In this document: positions 27,687 to 38,600 of the stretch, piece by piece
Position numbering within the stretch: the first letter of the stretch is position 1
Layout: each line of letters starts with the position of its first letter
Assembly (NCBI RefSeq): GCF_000282335.1
Contig: NZ_AKJM01000064.1
Span: 1 to 64,000 of the forward strand
Source of the DNA: Pseudomonas sp. GM48
GTDB taxonomy: Bacteria; Pseudomonadota; Gammaproteobacteria; Pseudomonadales; Pseudomonadaceae
Reading direction: 5' to 3'
DNA: 64,000 bases
Position numbers and translations under genes: made by a program
The notes under the pieces: generated by a model
Seen by the model: only the letters and a program-made list of their open reading frames with translations
What the model was told of the DNA's origin: nothing
The model's database searches: none

Positions 27687-27845
27687 GACGGGTACTCCAG
27701 GTACGTTCGCAATGGGTACGTTCAGACGCTCTTTCGAGGCCTGTAACGGATATACGTGCGTCCTGTTGTTTTGGATGCACTCGGCTGCAGGGTGCGGCCG
27801 GTGAATTAACCGTTGATTATCTTGCTGGCGGGGGAGATGAATGGT

Positions 27846-27901
27846 GCCCTTCGCGAGGTCGCTCGCGAAGGGCCTTGGCGCTCACCGTTGCAGTGAGCGC
27901 C
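27846..27901. repeat. Two adjacent hairpins after the permease gene
   Basis: GCCCTTCGCGAG/CTCGCGAAGGGC (12-bp stem, 4-nt loop, 27846-27873) and GGCGCTCAC/GTGAGCGCC (9-bp stem, 7-nt loop, 27877-27901). They start 9 bp after the permease stop. Without a U-tract they may be mRNA 3'-end stabilisers or a weak terminator. Confidence 0.6.
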
Positions 27902-27910
27902 GGCTGACGG

Positions 27911-29230
27911 TCAGTCCGTCACAATCCGCGAATGCTTGCGGGTGTCTTTCATGGTGACGTACACCAGCAACGACACGGCAATACACGCCGTGACGTACCA
28001 GTAGTAACCCGTCTCCATGCCGATGCTCTTGAACCACAGCGCGATGTATTCAGCGGTGCCGCCGAAGATCGAGACGGTCAGTGCGTACGGCAGGCCAACG
28101 CCCAGGGCGCGGATTTCGGTCGGGAACAGTTCGGCTTTCACCACGGCGTTGATCGAGGTGTAGCCGCTGACGATGATCAGCGCCGCCATGATCAGGAAGA
28201 ACGCGCCCCACCAGGTCTGGATGGTGTGCAGGGTGGTCAGGATCGGCACGGTGAACAGCGTACCCAGAATGCCAAAGGCAATCAGGATCGGCCGGCGACC
28301 GATTTTGTCCGACAGCCCGCCGATGACCGGTTGCAGGCACATGAACAGGAACAGCGTGGCGGCGGAAATGGTGGTGGAGTCGGAAATGCTCATGCCGACG
28401 GTGTTCACCAGGTATTTCTGCATGTAGGTGGTGTAGGTGTAGAACGCCAGGGTGCCGCCCATGGTCAGGCCGACTACGGTCATCAGTTCCTTGGGGTGAC
28501 GCATCAAGGTGCGCATCGCGCTTTCCTTGGCTTTTTCTTTCTTGGTGAAGGACTCGGTCTCTTCCATGCCGCGACGCAGGTACAACGCCACCACTGCACA
28601 CAGTGCGCCGATGGCGAACGGGATGCGCCAGCCCCAGGCGTAGAGCTCTTCGGTGGTCAGCAATTGTTGCAGCACGATCAGTACCGCCAGCGCGATGAGC
28701 TGGCCGGAGATCAGGGTCACGTACTGGAAGCTGGAGTAGAAGCCGCGACGTTCCTTGGTCGCCATCTCGCTGAGGTACGTGGCCGAGGTGCCGTATTCGC
28801 CACCGACCGACAGGCCTTGCAGCAAACGCGCGAACACCAGCAGGATCGGCGCACCGATGCCGATGACTTCATAACTCGGGCTCAGGGCGATCAGCAGCGA
28901 ACCGAAGCACATCAGGTACACCGAGGCCATCAGGGCCTTTTTGCGCCCGACCTTGTCGGCATACAGACCCATCAGCCAGCCGCCGATCGGGCGCATCAGG
29001 AAGCCCACGGCGAAGATCGCGGCGGTGTTGAGCAGTTGGGCGGTGGTGTCGCCTTTGGGGAAGAAGGTCTTGGCGAAGTACAGGGAGAAAGCGGCGTAGA
29101 CGTACCAGTCGTACCACTCGACCATGTTGCCAACGGAGCCGCTGAAGATCGATTTGATGCGGCTGGACGTGGTTCTTTCTTTGGCCGGCACGGCAGCCGA
29201 CCCAAGCGGCAGGGAGTTGGAGTTATCCAT
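27911..29230 (-). CDS. MFS transporter, MHS family (alpha-ketoglutarate type)
   Basis: 439 aa, 12 TM helices, metabolite:H+ symporter family. Signatures: GNMVEWYDWYVYAAFSLYFA in TM1, RPIGGWLMGLYADKVGRKKA loop, RLLQGLSVGGEYG. KgtP/PcaT-like permeases carry alpha-ketoglutarate or related dicarboxylates. It lies downstream of a DctB/DctD-like two-component system; P. aeruginosa MifSR controls an alpha-ketoglutarate permease in this way. A sigma-54 promoter and two palindromes precede it, so its induction by the response regulator at 29531 is strongly suggested. Confidence 0.88.
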   Translation of the reverse strand: MDNSNSLPLGSAAVPAKERTTSSRIKSIFSGSVGNMVEWYDWYVYAAFSLYFAKTFFPKGDTTAQLLNTAAIFAVGFLMRPIGGWLMGLYADKVGRKKALMASVYLMCFGSLLIALSPSYEVIGIGAPILLVFARLLQGLSVGGEYGTSATYLSEMATKERRGFYSSFQYVTLISGQLIALAVLIVLQQLLTTEELYAWGWRIPFAIGALCAVVALYLRRGMEETESFTKKEKAKESAMRTLMRHPKELMTVVGLTMGGTLAFYTYTTYMQKYLVNTVGMSISDSTTISAATLFLFMCLQPVIGGLSDKIGRRPILIAFGILGTLFTVPILTTLHTIQTWWGAFFLIMAALIIVSGYTSINAVVKAELFPTEIRALGVGLPYALTVSIFGGTAEYIALWFKSIGMETGYYWYVTACIAVSLLVYVTMKDTRKHSRIVTD

Positions 29231-29292
29231 TGAAGGATCCTTCGTTTAATTGTTTTTGTGGAGCGCGTTTAAACGCAGCCTGCGAGGGATAT

Positions 29293-29308
29293 AGCAGGAG
29301 CTGTGCCA
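29293..29308 (-). promoter_or_regulatory. Sigma-54 promoter of the permease
   Basis: On the minus strand TGGCACAGCTCCTGCT matches the -24/-12 consensus TGGCAC-N5-TTGCW with one mismatch (C for T). The invariant GG and GC are exactly 10 nt apart. The start site would be near 29283, giving a leader of about 53 nt. Confidence 0.82.
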
Positions 29309-29350
29309 AAGGGGAGAGGGCCGGTTTAGAGGGGGGAAGGAGGTTTTTTG

Positions 29351-29396
29351 AGCGGAAATCCGCTTATTTGTGGCAGGTGATGAGCGGAAATTTGCT
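29351..29396 (-). promoter_or_regulatory. Tandem activator sites for the sigma-54 promoter
   Basis: Two palindromes, AGCGGAAATCCGCT (29351-29364) and AGCGGAAATTTGCT (29383-29396), start 32 bp apart, three helical turns. They lie about 74 and 106 bp upstream of the predicted start site, the usual place for enhancer-binding protein dimers. The regulator at 29531 is the obvious candidate. Confidence 0.75.
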
Positions 29397-29432
29397 TACC
29401 AGGGGGGTATTTGTATTGCCTTTGCCGGCCTC

Positions 29433-29503
29433 TTCGCGAGCAAGCCCGCTCCCACAGTGGGTCTGTGTACGCCGATCATTGTGGGAGCGGGCTTGCTCGC
29501 GAA
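29433..29503. repeat. REP pair (outward type)
   Basis: Inverted GAGCGGGCTTGCTCGCG units, spacer about 23 nt, between the response regulator stop and the permease control region. It may insulate the permease from read-through. Confidence 0.9.
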
Positions 29504-29530
29504 GAGGCCAGAACAGGCACCGCAAAAAAC

Positions 29531-30865
29531 TCAGCTCTCTTGCAGGAACATCTCCCGGCTCAACCCATGCCGCTGCATCTTTTCATTGAAGGTCCGGCGC
29601 GGCAGTTGCAGTTCTTCGAGCACCGCTTTCACATCGCCCTTGTGCCGGGTCAATGCGGCACGCAGGCATTGCGCTTCGAACGCTTCCTGCTGCGCCGCCA
29701 GTGACTGGCCGGGCTCGATACCCAAGGGCTCCGGCTCACCGAGCCCCAAAACCTGACGCTCGGCAACGTTCGCCAGTTCGCGCACATTGCCTGGCCAGTC
29801 GTGGCTCAATAGATGGCTCAACTGCGGACCGCTCAACGGCGCCAAGGTCCGGCCCAGGCGTTCGGCAGCAATGCGGGCAAACGACTCGTAAAGCAACGGG
29901 ATGTCCTCGCGCCGGTCGCGCAACGGTGGCAAACGCAACTCGGCTACGTTCAGACGATAGGCCAGGTCTTCACGAAAACGTCCGGCCCGAGCCTCGTCGA
30001 GCAGGTCCGGTTTGGTCGCGGCGATGATGCGCAAATCCACGCGGATGCTCTGGTTCGAACCCAGTCGCTCAAGTTTTTGCTCTTGCAACACCCGCAGCAA
30101 TTTCACCTGCTGGGCCAAGGGCATGCTTTCGATTTCATCGAGAAACAGCGTGCCGCCGTCGGCGTATTCGAGTTTGCCGATGCGCTTGCCCTGGGCGCCG
30201 GTAAACGCACCGCTCTCGTGACCGAACAGTTCGGCCTCGAACAGTTGCTCGGGGATGGCCGCGCAATTGAGCGCGACAAAGGGCTTGTCGGCTCGCGGCC
30301 CGAAGTCATGCAAGCAACGCGCAACCAGTTCCTTGCCACTACCGGTTTCTCCGCGAATCAGCACGTTGACCGGCAGGGCTGCCAGGTCCAGCACCTGTCG
30401 ACGCAGGGTTTGCAGGCCACGGGACACCCCGAGCAGCGTGGCATCGAGTTTGGCGCGGTTATCGGCCTGTTCGTGCAGTGCGCGGTTTTCCAGGACCAGC
30501 CGGCGCTTGTCGAGGGCGCGACGCAGGCTGCCGAGCAGGGTTTCCGGGCTGAAGGGTTTTTCGAGGAAATCGTAGGCCCCGTCGCGCATGGCCTCGACCG
30601 CCATTGGCACATCGCCGTGGCCGGTCAGCAGGATCACCGGCAAATCGGCATCCCGGCGTTGTACTTCCGCCAGCAGTTCCAGCCCGGTCATGCCGGGCAT
30701 GCGCACATCGCTGAGAATCACCCCGGCAAAATGCTTCGGCAACTGCGCCAGGCACTCGTCGGCGCGGCTGAACAGCTGCACCTCGAAACCCGACAGGCTC
30801 AACCATTGCTCGACGGCACTGCGGATGCTGCTTTCGTCGTCGACCACCATCACTGAGTTCAGCAT
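29531..30865 (-). CDS. Sigma-54-dependent response regulator (DctD/MifR-like)
   Basis: 444 aa activator. Receiver domain (1-120) with phospho-acceptor Asp53 (VILSDVRMPG), acidic D9/D10 and Lys103. AAA+ domain with Walker A GETGSGKE (172-179), the sigma-54 contact loop GAFTGA (219-224) and the arginine-finger region. C-terminal Fis-type HTH (about 400-440, VKAVLEELQLPRRTFNEKMQ). It overlaps the kinase gene by 7 bp and sits just upstream of a sigma-54 promoter with tandem palindromes, its likely target. Confidence 0.93.
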   Translation of the reverse strand: MLNSVMVVDDESSIRSAVEQWLSLSGFEVQLFSRADECLAQLPKHFAGVILSDVRMPGMTGLELLAEVQRRDADLPVILLTGHGDVPMAVEAMRDGAYDFLEKPFSPETLLGSLRRALDKRRLVLENRALHEQADNRAKLDATLLGVSRGLQTLRRQVLDLAALPVNVLIRGETGSGKELVARCLHDFGPRADKPFVALNCAAIPEQLFEAELFGHESGAFTGAQGKRIGKLEYADGGTLFLDEIESMPLAQQVKLLRVLQEQKLERLGSNQSIRVDLRIIAATKPDLLDEARAGRFREDLAYRLNVAELRLPPLRDRREDIPLLYESFARIAAERLGRTLAPLSGPQLSHLLSHDWPGNVRELANVAERQVLGLGEPEPLGIEPGQSLAAQQEAFEAQCLRAALTRHKGDVKAVLEELQLPRRTFNEKMQRHGLSREMFLQES

Positions 30866-32625
30866 GGTTCATGCACCTCCTGGTCGATGGGCAAGGTCAG
30901 GGTAAACACGGCACCTTTGTCATGATTGCCGGCACTCAGGCGCCCGCCGGATTCGTGAACGATGGCAAAGGACACGGCCAGCCCGATCCCCAGTCCTTCG
31001 CCCACCGGTTTGGTGGTGAAGAACGGATCGAAGACTTTCGACAGATTTTCCTCGGCAATACCACCACCGTTGTCGATGACGCTCAGGCGCCACAATTGTT
31101 CGTCGGCCTCGAGGCGGATTTCCAGGCGTTTGCAGGGTTTATCCTGCATCGCATCGAGGGCGTTGCGCAGCAGGTTGATCAGCACCTGTTCCAGGCGAAT
31201 CGCATCGCCACGCACCCAGGCCGGGCGCGTCAGGTGCAGCACTGTGCTGACCTGTTCGTCGCGCAGCCGGGTGTCGAGCAGTTGCAGCGACTGGTCGACC
31301 ACCGCTGCCAGGTCCAGGCGTTCGCGCAAACCGCTGGGGCTTTTGCGGGCGAAGGTTTTCAGGTGGCCGGTGAGGGCGGCCATGCGCGTGAGCATTTCAT
31401 CCACCGGTTTGAGCGCCTTGTAGGCGTCGTCGACCCGGCCGTGGTCGAGCAGCAGGCGCAAGGTCGCCAACTGCATGCGCTGGGCGGTGAGCGGCTGGTT
31501 GATCTCATGGGCCAGGGCGGCGGACATCTGCCCCAGCGCCGCGAGTTTGGCCGATTGCACCAGGCCTTCCTGGGCGGTGCGCAGGTCACGGGTACGCTCT
31601 TGTACAAGCTGTTCGAGTTCTTCGCGGCTGCGCTGGCGCATTTTCGCCAGGCGCCAGCGCTGGTTGAGAAACAGCAGCAGGAACACCAGGGTCAGCCACA
31701 ACCCGGCTGCGGCGAGCGCGGCATTGCGGCTGTCTTCGAAGGCGACCTGCGGGCGCCGCAGCAGGTGCAGGGTCCAGCCCTCGGCACTCAGCGGCAGGGA
31801 TTCCCACAGGTAATCCGCCTTGCCGTCCGGGCCATCGACCCGAGCCAGGTCGCTGTTGTCGTCGAAGCGCCGCAACGACTGAAACACCAGCGGGGTCAGG
31901 GGCTGTTTGTCGTACTGGCGGGTGGCCTTGAGTTCGGCATGATCGCTGTCGCCGAGCGGCTTGAGCAGGCGATAGCGCCAGCCCGGCTGGTTGGCGATGA
32001 AGATGATCCCGCGCGCGTCGCTGACCAACAGCGTGTCGCTGCCCTGACGCCACTCGCGTTCCAGTTCGGGAAACTCCAGTTTCACCACCATGGCGCCGAG
32101 GAACTGGTTGTCGTCACCGCTGACTGCGCTGGAGAGGAAGTAGCCGGGAATACCGCTGGTCACGCCCACGGCGTAGAAGCGCCCGGTGCCCTGGGTGCGG
32201 GTCTGGCTGAAGTAGGGACGGAAAGCGTAGTTATGGCCGACGTAACTGCTGGGCAGGCGCCAGTTGCTGGCGGCGATGGCCAGGCCATTGCGGTCGAGCA
32301 ATTCCAGGGTCGAGGAGTCGGCGGCGCCGTTGATCTTTTCCAGTTTGCGGTTCAGCGCATCCTGCTGCCCGGGGCTCACCGGCCCCTTGAGCGCCGAGCG
32401 CAGCTCCGGGTCCAGCGCCAGCACGGCGGGCAGGGCACGGTAACGTTCGATCAGGGTATGTAGGGATGTGGCATAGAGCGCCAGTTGCTGATTGGCTCGT
32501 GCGGCGTCTTCGACCATTGACTGGCGCACGGCGTGGCGCATGGCCAGGGTGGCGGCGATGGCGGCACCGGCGATGATCAGCAGGGTGTAGAGCGCCAGGC
32601 GCAGGGTTCGGGAGGTCGGGAGCAT
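30859..32625 (-). CDS. Sensor histidine kinase (DctB/MifS-like)
   Basis: 588 aa membrane kinase. TM1 about 10-28, a large periplasmic double-PAS (dCache-like) sensor about 35-300 with the dicarboxylate-sensor feature [22 protein letters not shown]2 about 312-330. A coiled linker leads to the HisKA domain with His373 ([10 protein letters not shown]) and the ATPase domain ([31 protein letters not shown]). It pairs with the overlapping response regulator. The ligand is probably an alpha-keto or C4 dicarboxylate, judged from the downstream permease. Confidence 0.93.
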   Translation of the reverse strand: MLPTSRTLRLALYTLLIIAGAAIAATLAMRHAVRQSMVEDAARANQQLALYATSLHTLIERYRALPAVLALDPELRSALKGPVSPGQQDALNRKLEKINGAADSSTLELLDRNGLAIAASNWRLPSSYVGHNYAFRPYFSQTRTQGTGRFYAVGVTSGIPGYFLSSAVSGDDNQFLGAMVVKLEFPELEREWRQGSDTLLVSDARGIIFIANQPGWRYRLLKPLGDSDHAELKATRQYDKQPLTPLVFQSLRRFDDNSDLARVDGPDGKADYLWESLPLSAEGWTLHLLRRPQVAFEDSRNAALAAAGLWLTLVFLLLFLNQRWRLAKMRQRSREELEQLVQERTRDLRTAQEGLVQSAKLAALGQMSAALAHEINQPLTAQRMQLATLRLLLDHGRVDDAYKALKPVDEMLTRMAALTGHLKTFARKSPSGLRERLDLAAVVDQSLQLLDTRLRDEQVSTVLHLTRPAWVRGDAIRLEQVLINLLRNALDAMQDKPCKRLEIRLEADEQLWRLSVIDNGGGIAEENLSKVFDPFFTTKPVGEGLGIGLAVSFAIVHESGGRLSAGNHDKGAVFTLTLPIDQEVHEPC

Positions 32626-32751
32626 GCTATGGGAAGGCTGGAGTCAGGGTGGGCACCATAACATGTGCCGGGTGATGGGAATCTATTCATCCTTTGACTG
32701 GTCCTACCCGGCATTCAGACCTGTACACCCCATTCTTTCATTGAAGACGGT

Positions 32752-35604
32752 TCACAATGGTCTTCTCCAAGACGCAAGGTCCCCACTTCGGATGAATCGC
32801 CCCAATGCGAGTTTTCTGTTTGTTTTTTCAATTGTATGTTGGTCGAATTCTTTGCCAGAAAAACTGGCGACGATGTTTTCAATTGCTGGGCCGATTTCAT
32901 TGTCGATTCGCTTGTAGACGTCTGTCAGTAATCCGGGGCCGACCATGGATGACATGATCTTGAAGCGGCCGACTGGTTCTTGATGAAGGATGCCCTCTCC
33001 GATGAAGTCGTTATCATCGTTGTATTGCTTTAAGTCAAAAATTTTATTGTAACGCGCGACCATTTCTTTAGAGATTTCTTTTAATACCGTGTTTCCCGGG
33101 TGCGCAGCAAACGAACTGTTATTTATATATACGCCCGGGTGTGTTGATGCCGCTTCCCAAGGTACAGAAACGGGTGGCAAAGTGCGCAGCTCGTCTGGCT
33201 CTGCGCCGATTGATCGGTCGCCCAATCTAAGGTGCATATCTGTATCGTCGTGAAAGTAGTAGTCATCGACATCAGAGTAAATTCCCCCTTTTTTCTCCAC
33301 GATAAACATCCGCAAGACATCTACCGCATGGGCAAAATTGAGAGGAGATCCGGACCTGAAATCGTTGTAAATAGTAGCTGTTTGACTGTTTTGGAAGTCG
33401 TTGAAAAGTTCGCTGCCTCTCAGAGGGATGAAATCGTGAATTTTCAGTTCTTCTACTATGTTTGAGAAATTGTCTTCCTTGGCTGAATCCAGGTAGAGAT
33501 GTACCTTGTACCCATCTGCTTGCGTAGCGGTGTTATTGATGTTGTCAGTAAGAGGTTTCAGTTTGTTTGCATCTTCCCCTACCCATATAAGATGAATGTC
33601 TTTATTAATCGCTGTTCTGACGTTTCCAAAAAGGTCTATGTAAGAAATAGGGTTGTTTCCAGTCATCCTGTAGAGATTAAGCCCATCTATATTCCCCGCC
33701 GGATCCGGATTTATCCACCGCCCCAGCCACCCCGCGTAATACCGGGCGCCATAGTAATAAAGCCCACTGGCATCCCGCTCCTTGCCCGAATACCGAATGG
33801 TCTTGTAATCGGCATCGACCTTCGAGCGGGCAGCCCACCATGCCGTGCCCCCGTTGGGGTAATAACCCTCGTGACTGATGGCGGCGGCCTGTTGATCCAG
33901 CTCCAGGCAACTGGAGCCCAGGTGATCATCGATGCTGTAGCGCAGTTGACCGTTATCGATACCGTCCGGTGGCCCTTTGACCCAATGCAGGCACCGCACG
34001 CTGCCATGGGCCAGTTGAACGTGAATAACCTGAAGCTCTTCGCCGTCGTCGGCGGTGCGCACTTCCAGGCCCGGGAGATAGTGCACAACATCTTGATGGG
34101 TCACAGTGCGGGCCTGTCGGGTGCTGAACTTGACGGCCCGCTCTCCGGCAGCGTTGTAGCGATACCATTCGCCGTCACTAATCCCACTCGGGCGCTGGAC
34201 ATTGATGACGCTTTGCAACTGATTGCGCGCATCCCAGGTCATCGGTTGGGTGCTTGACGCCAGGTATTGCAAGTTGCCGTTTGCATCGAAGTGACGGCTG
34301 AAGTCGGGAACGGCCACACCCTCATTCCATGACAAGGCGCGGTTGCTCTGGGGATCGACGTACATTTGGCGACTGAACGGATTTTTATCACTCTCATGGC
34401 GCAACAATGTCCGGTTGCCACCAGCGTCGTACTCGTAATATTCGCTGTAGTTGAGCAATCGGGTGGGGTCGATGGGGCTGGGGATGTTCAGCTCCGGTAA
34501 TCCCGGGTTCTGGCCCGCACCCGCCGTTTCACGCCCCTTGGCGCTGGTCAGTTGATAGAGGCTGTCGTAGGTATAGGCATTCTCGGCAGCCACGCGCTGA
34601 TTGTCGAAATAGCTGTCCGCCTGTGTGTGATCCACCAGCCGGAGGATGTTGCCAACCGGGTCGTACTCGTAACTCATTTCCTGCAAGCGCCGGCGTGTCG
34701 AGGTGGTCGCGGTCAGGCATTCCAGTCGTCCGTTTTCAGGCTGGTAGCTGGCAACGTTGGTGACGTTGTTGCCGGCAATCTGAGTGAGCAATTGTCCTGC
34801 GGCGTTGTAGTCGGCAGCTCTGAGTAACGGCTGTAATGCCTTGCCCTTGAGCGTCAGGTCGATACGTTGCAGTTGCCCGGCGCGGTCAAATTTGAATTGT
34901 TGTAAATGACCGCCAGCATCAATCTGCTCTAACACTTCGCCTGACGGACCGTACCTGGATTCGCTGGTATAGCCTTCGCCCGGTTGCAGCAACAGGTCGC
35001 GATCCACCTCGTTCGCTGGCCAATTGGCGGACACTCCGGCCTGATCCGGCAGGAAACGCCGGGTCTGGCAGACCAGCCCGCCATTCAGGGCGACCTGTCG
35101 AAACCAAACCGTACCGGACGAATCGTCATGGCGGATCAAACTCCCGCACTGGTTGCGCTCGGCGAACTCAGCCGAATTGTCGGCATACGTCAGGCGTTCG
35201 ACGGTGCGTAAGCCCGCGCCCAAGGCGTATTCATGGAGAGCGATGGGCCGGCGCAGGTCGTCGTACTCGTTCTGCCAATGACTGCCTCGGCCATCCCATT
35301 GCTCAAGCACTTGTCCGGTTTCCCCCGTCAGGCTCAGACGCCATCCCGCATCGACGCTGTCAGTCAACAGCGCCGCGCCCGACAGGCTGAAAAGCGTTGT
35401 CTGGTTTGATCGGGTTGCTGCTGAAGAAAACCGTGGATCGCGCTGAGCCACTAACCTTCCGGCGACATCATTTTGCTGAGTAGAAATTCGCGCAACGGGT
35501 TTGTCAGACACCACTGCGCGAAGATAGGCGACTTGCCGTACCGCCATGCCACGACCGTCTGTTGCAGCCAGTGCTGGCGTACGGCGATGGATGTTTGAGT
35601 TCAA
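32752..35604 (-). CDS. Tc toxin TcC (TccC/Rhs) with glycosyltransferase-like tip
   Basis: 950 aa. Residues 1 to about 658 are the Rhs-repeat half that closes the TcB-TcC cocoon, with YD repeats and the core end RWINPDPAGNIDGLNLYRMTGNNPI. The hypervariable tip (about 660-950) would be cleaved off and delivered to the target cell. It starts IHLIWVG (670-676) and has the GT-A motif GGIYSDVDDYYF with DxD at 778-780, as in TcdA/TcdB-type sugar transferases. The tip DNA is AT-rich compared with the Rhs part. The start is TTG at 35604, sharing TTGA with the TcB stop; the N-terminus MNSNIHRRTP fits the family. Confidence 0.9.
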   Translation of the reverse strand: MNSNIHRRTPALAATDGRGMAVRQVAYLRAVVSDKPVARISTQQNDVAGRLVAQRDPRFSSAATRSNQTTLFSLSGAALLTDSVDAGWRLSLTGETGQVLEQWDGRGSHWQNEYDDLRRPIALHEYALGAGLRTVERLTYADNSAEFAERNQCGSLIRHDDSSGTVWFRQVALNGGLVCQTRRFLPDQAGVSANWPANEVDRDLLLQPGEGYTSESRYGPSGEVLEQIDAGGHLQQFKFDRAGQLQRIDLTLKGKALQPLLRAADYNAAGQLLTQIAGNNVTNVASYQPENGRLECLTATTSTRRRLQEMSYEYDPVGNILRLVDHTQADSYFDNQRVAAENAYTYDSLYQLTSAKGRETAGAGQNPGLPELNIPSPIDPTRLLNYSEYYEYDAGGNRTLLRHESDKNPFSRQMYVDPQSNRALSWNEGVAVPDFSRHFDANGNLQYLASSTQPMTWDARNQLQSVINVQRPSGISDGEWYRYNAAGERAVKFSTRQARTVTHQDVVHYLPGLEVRTADDGEELQVIHVQLAHGSVRCLHWVKGPPDGIDNGQLRYSIDDHLGSSCLELDQQAAAISHEGYYPNGGTAWWAARSKVDADYKTIRYSGKERDASGLYYYGARYYAGWLGRWINPDPAGNIDGLNLYRMTGNNPISYIDLFGNVRTAINKDIHLIWVGEDANKLKPLTDNINNTATQADGYKVHLYLDSAKEDNFSNIVEELKIHDFIPLRGSELFNDFQNSQTATIYNDFRSGSPLNFAHAVDVLRMFIVEKKGGIYSDVDDYYFHDDTDMHLRLGDRSIGAEPDELRTLPPVSVPWEAASTHPGVYINNSSFAAHPGNTVLKEISKEMVARYNKIFDLKQYNDDNDFIGEGILHQEPVGRFKIMSSMVGPGLLTDVYKRIDNEIGPAIENIVASFSGKEFDQHTIEKTNRKLALGRFIRSGDLASWRRPL

Positions 35605-38600
35605 TGGATTGTCCAGTTGGACCGCCGTTGTACGGGTGGCGGGTCAAACAAGTCGTTCTCATCGAACGCGATGGTGTACCAGGTGCGATAGCGCTGTTCG
35701 CGGCGCAGCGGTTTTTCTTGCGGCGGGTTGCCCTGCAGCATTTTTTTCGCCAGCACGGTGTTGGTCGGCCGACCGGCCGCGTCGTAGAACTGCTGGTCGT
35801 GATAACCGGATTCACGGATCGCCGCATCATTGATGTAACGGTACGCGCTGGCGAAGTACGGCCGATAGATACGCACCGTCTCGCCTTTATTGTTGTACTC
35901 GACCCGTTCGCTGACTCGCCAGCGCCGGGCCGCCTGTTCTTCCTTGGGACGGCCGTCTTCGTTGAGGTCAAGCTCTCCTTTGTCGTTCACCACCCAGGCC
36001 ATACCGGGTTCCACTTCCTGTTTGGCTTGCAGCGCACGCCCGAAACCATCCCAGCAGGCGATGGCCGCGCGGATTTGCAGCTCTGGATCGCCGGGGTAGC
36101 GGTCGGCCTGCAAGGTGACGACGTGCACGGGTTCCCTATGAGCTTCGTCGACGTATTGCTGAAGTGTTTGCTCATTCGCTGAAGGGTTTTGCAAGCCCTC
36201 AAGATGTACGCGGGCGCGGCTGCAGAGGTGGCCGTCGGGTAATACAAAACCTTTGGCGCGGGCCCAGTCCAGCCAAGGGGCGGGGGCAGTCCGGGGAACT
36301 TCGCCCATCCAGCTGAACGGTGCGGAAAATGTGGCCGTGGCAAAGTTGCCAATGGCCTTGTGCTTGTCGGCGATAGCCCCGGCCGGCGTGCGATCCTCGG
36401 GTGGCTCGTAGCCGCTGAGAGGGTCGAAACCAACCTCGACCCCCAGTTCGGTACCGTAGAAACTGGTTACCAGCACTTCGCCGAACGCGTTGTAGCGCGC
36501 CTCCTGGGTATTGCGATTAGGGTCCTCGATACCGGCAGGCAGAAACGAACGGTAGTCGATGTCGAGGATGCGCGTGGTGCAACCGTCCGGCAGCGTGACG
36601 TCCGTGGTCAGGCACCAGTGGTCGTCATAGGCGACGCTGGTGATGCCATGGCTTTTGGTCTGCTGGAATTTTTCGACGTTATAAAAACCTGTGAGGCTGT
36701 GATAGGTGGGGAAGCTTTTGCGTACTGACCACAGGTAGTCCTTGGCTTCATTGGAGTTGGCGGGTGGACTTGCTTCAGGCACAGGCAAGAACAGATCCAT
36801 GATGTGGTAGCCAACCTCAGGTGATTCGAGTTTCTCCTTGAGGTTGAACGGCATATTGCCGTTTTCGTCCTTGAGCTTGTCATAGGCGCTCAGGGCGGTG
36901 GCATCCAGCTCGGCGGTTTCCACGTAGTCGGGCAGGGCGTTGAAGATCAGTTTGTCCGGGTCCAGCAAATTGCCCGTGTCCGGATCCTGATAGCGCTGCA
37001 ATGACAAACCGGTCAGCACCGCTCTGGCTGACCAGGCCCCACTATCCGCGCTCCAGCCAAGGAATTTTTCGTGGTTGATGTCGACGGGCTTGAGTTCGTT
37101 TTTTTCCAGAACCAGCGCATTGCCGCGCTGACGATAAGGCAGGCCCAGACGCCAGCCATCAAAGTCTTCCAGATGGTGGTACTCGGCCTTGGCCTGGGTC
37201 AGATACCAGCACTGTTGAGCTTTGTCATGGGCGTCCAGCCACCACCTGTTTTCGTAGTCTTCATCGCTTTCGTCACCGTGTGTAGCGACGGCGAAGGGCG
37301 GGGTGTCCTTGTCTGTTTTACGCCGGGCGTAGTGCACGACAAAACCGTGGGTCAGGCCGCCGAATTTGTCCCAGTCCAGATTGATCGTGTGTTGAATCAG
37401 CGGGTCATCGGCCACTTGCGGTTCGTACTGGTAGGCGATGCTTTCCAGCGCCAGCGGTTGCAGTACGGCGTAAGGATGATGGTTGCCCTTGGGCCGGAGT
37501 TCACGCACCAGAAAGCGGTTCTCCTGTACGGTGTAGGGCACCGCTGTTGCGGGATCATCGTCGGCGGCGAAGACTTCCGTGTGCAGCACTGAGCCACTGA
37601 GTGCGCGGGCCATTTCGCGGGCGAGGTCTTCATCGGGATCGATCAGGCGACCCGCCGCATCGTTGAGGTGATACTCGTGCAGCGATGTTGCCTTCAGCGA
37701 CACTGCGTGCGGATCACCGCGGTAATACCCGTCGTCGCCCATGTCAACGGCACGTCCGGTATGGAACCAGGTCTTGCTGAGGATTGGCGCAGTAAAACCC
37801 GGGTTCGCGCGTTCGGCGACTGAGGCTTCGGTATCGGTTTGCAGCAGCAGGCCGAAACCACGGAATTCACGCTCGACGCTGTCGTAAAAACCTTGGCGGT
37901 AGCTGAAACTCTGGGTCAGGCGATTGCCGGTAATTTCATCGAGTTGGGTTTGCTGGCTGACCAGATGCATGGCGAACGGCAGGTGCGACACCGGCGCCTT
38001 GCCCGCCGCAATCAGCTCGGCCTTTTCGTCCAGCCATTCCTGGGCCGAACTGCGGTAACTCACACCCGTCACGGTGCCCATATTGTTGTGGCTGGCATTC
38101 ACCAGATACGGCTTGGCACTGACGAAATCGTAACGCCAGTGCCGGGGTTCCATATGCGCAACGGTCAGGATCAGACTGGAGCAGCCAAGCCCTTGCAGAT
38201 CGGCGATGCTCACCTGGCAGAGGCGGTCGTAACGCACACCCTCGGGCCAAGGCATATCGACTGACACCTGATTGAAGCCATTGCCGCCATGGTTCATGAA
38301 CACCCGGAAATGGTCGGACTCGAGGTAGATCAGATCAGCGGCACCGGAGCCGTCCAGGTCCGCCAGTCGCACCCGCGAAGCATCGAATTCGGCGTAGTCG
38401 AAGGGCAAGGCGCAAAGCACAAAGCCTTTGCCGAATTTGCCATGACCCAGGTTCGGCCAGCATTTGACTTCGTTGTGGCGGATGCGGATCAAGTGCTGCG
38501 CACCGCTGCCCAGTGGGTCGCTGAACGCCACCAGTTCAGTCTGGGCATTGCTCAACAGCGGCAGAGAGTCGTCATCGTGAGGAACGTCGGCACCTTGGCT

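Noticed and set aside
32624..32917. 97-codon plus-strand frame at the end of the toxin gene, as a possible immunity gene
   Set aside because: It overlaps the toxin tip antisense, has no ribosome-binding site, and Tc toxins do not need immunity genes.
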